Below, piece after piece: positions 62,810 through 64,000 of a DNA stretch of 64,000 bases. The number at the start of each line of letters is the position of its first letter. Position 1 is the first letter of the stretch. The stretch covers positions 1 to 64,000 of the forward strand of contig JALAGS010000219.1 in the NCBI GenBank assembly GCA_022712315.1, in the 5' to 3' direction. This DNA comes from Sphingobacterium sp. (lineage in GTDB: Bacteria; Bacteroidota; Bacteroidia; Sphingobacteriales; Sphingobacteriaceae). The notes beneath the pieces are model-generated. The model saw only the letters and a program-made list of their open reading frames with translations. It did no database searches and was not told the origin of the DNA. Made by a program: the position numbers and the translations under genes.

Positions 62810-63071
62810 ATGGAAAAAGGAACTTTGACACAAGAAGACGAGGAACTCATGGGGCAATACGGCGAATACAGACAGATTAAAAAGGGAGCTTTGCTCCACA
62901 GAGAGGGAATGGTAGCAAACTATGCATCAACTCGAAGACTCACCCCAGAAACACTACGAAGATTTTGTATCAAATTATCCCAATATCTACAATCGCATTC
63001 CGCTTTATATGATCGCTTTTTACCTAGGTATTTCAAGAAAAACACTGACAAGGGTTAGGGGCGGGAAATAA
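62810..63071 (+). pseudogene. Crp/Fnr-family regulator pseudogene with large internal deletion and frameshift
   Basis: The N-terminus (QEDEELMGQYGEYRQIKKGA, then LLHREGMVANY) matches the start of the cyclic-nucleotide-binding-like domain of Bacteroidota Crp/Fnr regulators. After residue about 38 the frame shifts, and the shifted frame reads the family's C-terminal end: SPQKHYEDFVSNYPNIYNRI, then PLYMIAFYLGISRKTLTRVR, with the stop at 63069-63071. About 110 residues of the sensor and hinge are missing. The gene cannot give a functional regulator. Confidence 0.75.
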
Positions 63072-63130
63072 TTAGTCACTTTATCACCATCTACACTCCT
63101 GATAAAAAGGTTTATCAAAATAATGATGAT

Positions 63131-63164
63131 AAAAAAGGCTAAATTAACCGTAGTTCAGTTAGCC
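63131..63164 (-). terminator. probable terminator of the SDR gene
   Basis: GGCTAA / TTAGCC stem (63137-63142, 63159-63164) with an inner AAC/GTT pair, and a U tract on the minus strand. Confidence 0.5.
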
Positions 63165-63193
63165 TCTTCTTACAACGTTGACAATAAAAAACC

Positions 63194-63916
63194 TTATGGA
63201 TTGGTAGACCACAAACTGAATTCTTTTACAAAAGCACGTTTTGGCAATTTCAGATGGTGTACGACTAGGGTCGCCAAATCTTCCGGCTGTAATACTTTTT
63301 CTTCGTTTCCATCGGTGAAGTTGGCGTTCACCGTCATATCTGTGGCAATGGTACTCGGGTTGATGGTCGATACACGAATGTTGGACTTGCGGCCTTCTTG
63401 CATCACACTCTCGGTAAGATTGATCACCGCTGCTTTTGATGCTCCGTAGGCACTCATTTTTGCAGAACCTTTCAAACCTGAGGTAGATGCTATGTTAATG
63501 ATATCACCACCATTGTTTTTGACCATTTCCGGGAATACCTCGTGGATCATATAATACGTTCCAAATACATTTATTTTGAAAGCTTGCTCCCATTGCTCAA
63601 CTGGCAATTCGTTGATACCTCCTACAGCCAAAACTCCGGCACTATTGATAAGAATATCAATAGTTTCAAAAGTTTCCAAAATACTTTTTACCGTGTCTTG
63701 TACACCTGTATAATCTGAGACATCCAAGGCATAAGTTTGCACTTTTACATCGCTGTTAATGGCACTGATTTCAGCAGCTACCCGTAACAAATCTTTTTCT
63801 GTACGACCTGCCAGAGCGATATTGACCCCTTCTTTTGCCAATTCCAAAGCCATCGCTTTACCTAACCCTTTACCAGCACCTGTGATAAGGGCATTCTTAT
63901 TTTTTAAATCTTGCAT
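63194..63916 (-). CDS. short-chain dehydrogenase/reductase (3-ketoacyl-ACP reductase-like)
   Basis: A 240-residue NAD(P)-dependent oxidoreductase. Cofactor site TGAGKGLGKAMALEL (TGxxxGxG), NSAG at LINSAGVLAVGG, catalytic Ser in IINIASTSGLKGS, and the Tyr-Lys pair in SAYGASKAAVINL. The closest named relatives are FabG/YjbW-type 3-ketoacyl-ACP reductases, but the SDR fold alone does not fix the substrate and it is not beside fatty-acid genes. Monocistronic. Confidence 0.9.
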   Translation of the reverse strand: MQDLKNKNALITGAGKGLGKAMALELAKEGVNIALAGRTEKDLLRVAAEISAINSDVKVQTYALDVSDYTGVQDTVKSILETFETIDILINSAGVLAVGGINELPVEQWEQAFKINVFGTYYMIHEVFPEMVKNNGGDIINIASTSGLKGSAKMSAYGASKAAVINLTESVMQEGRKSNIRVSTINPSTIATDMTVNANFTDGNEEKVLQPEDLATLVVHHLKLPKRAFVKEFSLWSTNP

Positions 63917-64000
63917 ATTTCTATTTTATATATCGCAAAATTCTGTTTTTATTTTATTATAAACGACTATTGAGTATTAAAATGTAAATTTGTTCCGTAA

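Noticed and set aside
1..64000. tRNA or rRNA genes
   Set aside because: I looked for T-arm and acceptor patterns and 16S/23S landmarks in the intergenic regions and found none I could support.

Overview
The window looks like a chromosomal segment of a Bacteroidota, most likely Sphingobacteriaceae (Sphingobacterium-like). The evidence is AT-rich intergenic DNA, promoters of the TTG-N20-TAnnTTTG type, TonB-linked outer-membrane proteins with CarboxypepD_reg-like N-termini, a DUF3127 protein, a fucosidase utilisation cluster, and few Shine-Dalgarno sites. The genus is inferred from gene content only. I see no tRNA or rRNA gene, CRISPR array or intact insertion sequence.

Layout. 1-380: a small transcription unit with two tiny overlapping frames. 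450-4437: a siderophore-type TonB receptor, then an ECF sigma factor overlapping its probable anti-sigma gene. 4506-16898: mostly minus-strand housekeeping genes (nitroreductase, pepT, DUF4197, two secreted phosphodiesterase-type enzymes that share an upstream element, HD hydrolase, RlmL-type methyltransferase, acyltransferase, MFS, fumC), with plus-strand DUF3127 and NlpE-like genes. 17029-28447: a conserved unknown gene, an S41 protease, the run mutL - rhomboid - degenerate rhomboid - EEP enzyme, uvrA and a membrane protein. 28451-33100: a two-component system divergent from an outer-membrane barrel gene, with an 11-bp-phased repeat between them. 33254-38621: osmC, FadL plus SGNH lipoprotein, tpx, a trans-sulfuration enzyme and a 49-residue lipoprotein. 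39030-46222: a fucose-glycan cluster (GH29, an internally deleted GH95, a thioredoxin-fold lipoprotein, AraC regulator, an M64 peptidase pseudogene, a surface lipoprotein). 46315-50288: glyS, bcp and a SWIM-domain protein.

50305-60365 is a defence island: a type I restriction-modification operon (hsdM, hsdS, hsdR) with an AbiE-type toxin-antitoxin pair inserted between hsdS and hsdR, a putative HEPN-domain gene upstream, and a WYL regulator. Matching half-sites lie at the WYL and HEPN promoters, which suggests one operator system. 60563-64000 holds two small lipoproteins, an XRE regulator, a gene-poor tract with an rRNA-leader-like element and degenerate repeats, a Crp/Fnr pseudogene and an SDR gene.

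Several features are decayed or unusually short and would be missed by a length-filtered ORF caller: the M64, Crp/Fnr, GH95, 24241-24408 and 38830-39036 remnants, the 49-residue lipoprotein, and the pair of tiny frames at the left edge.
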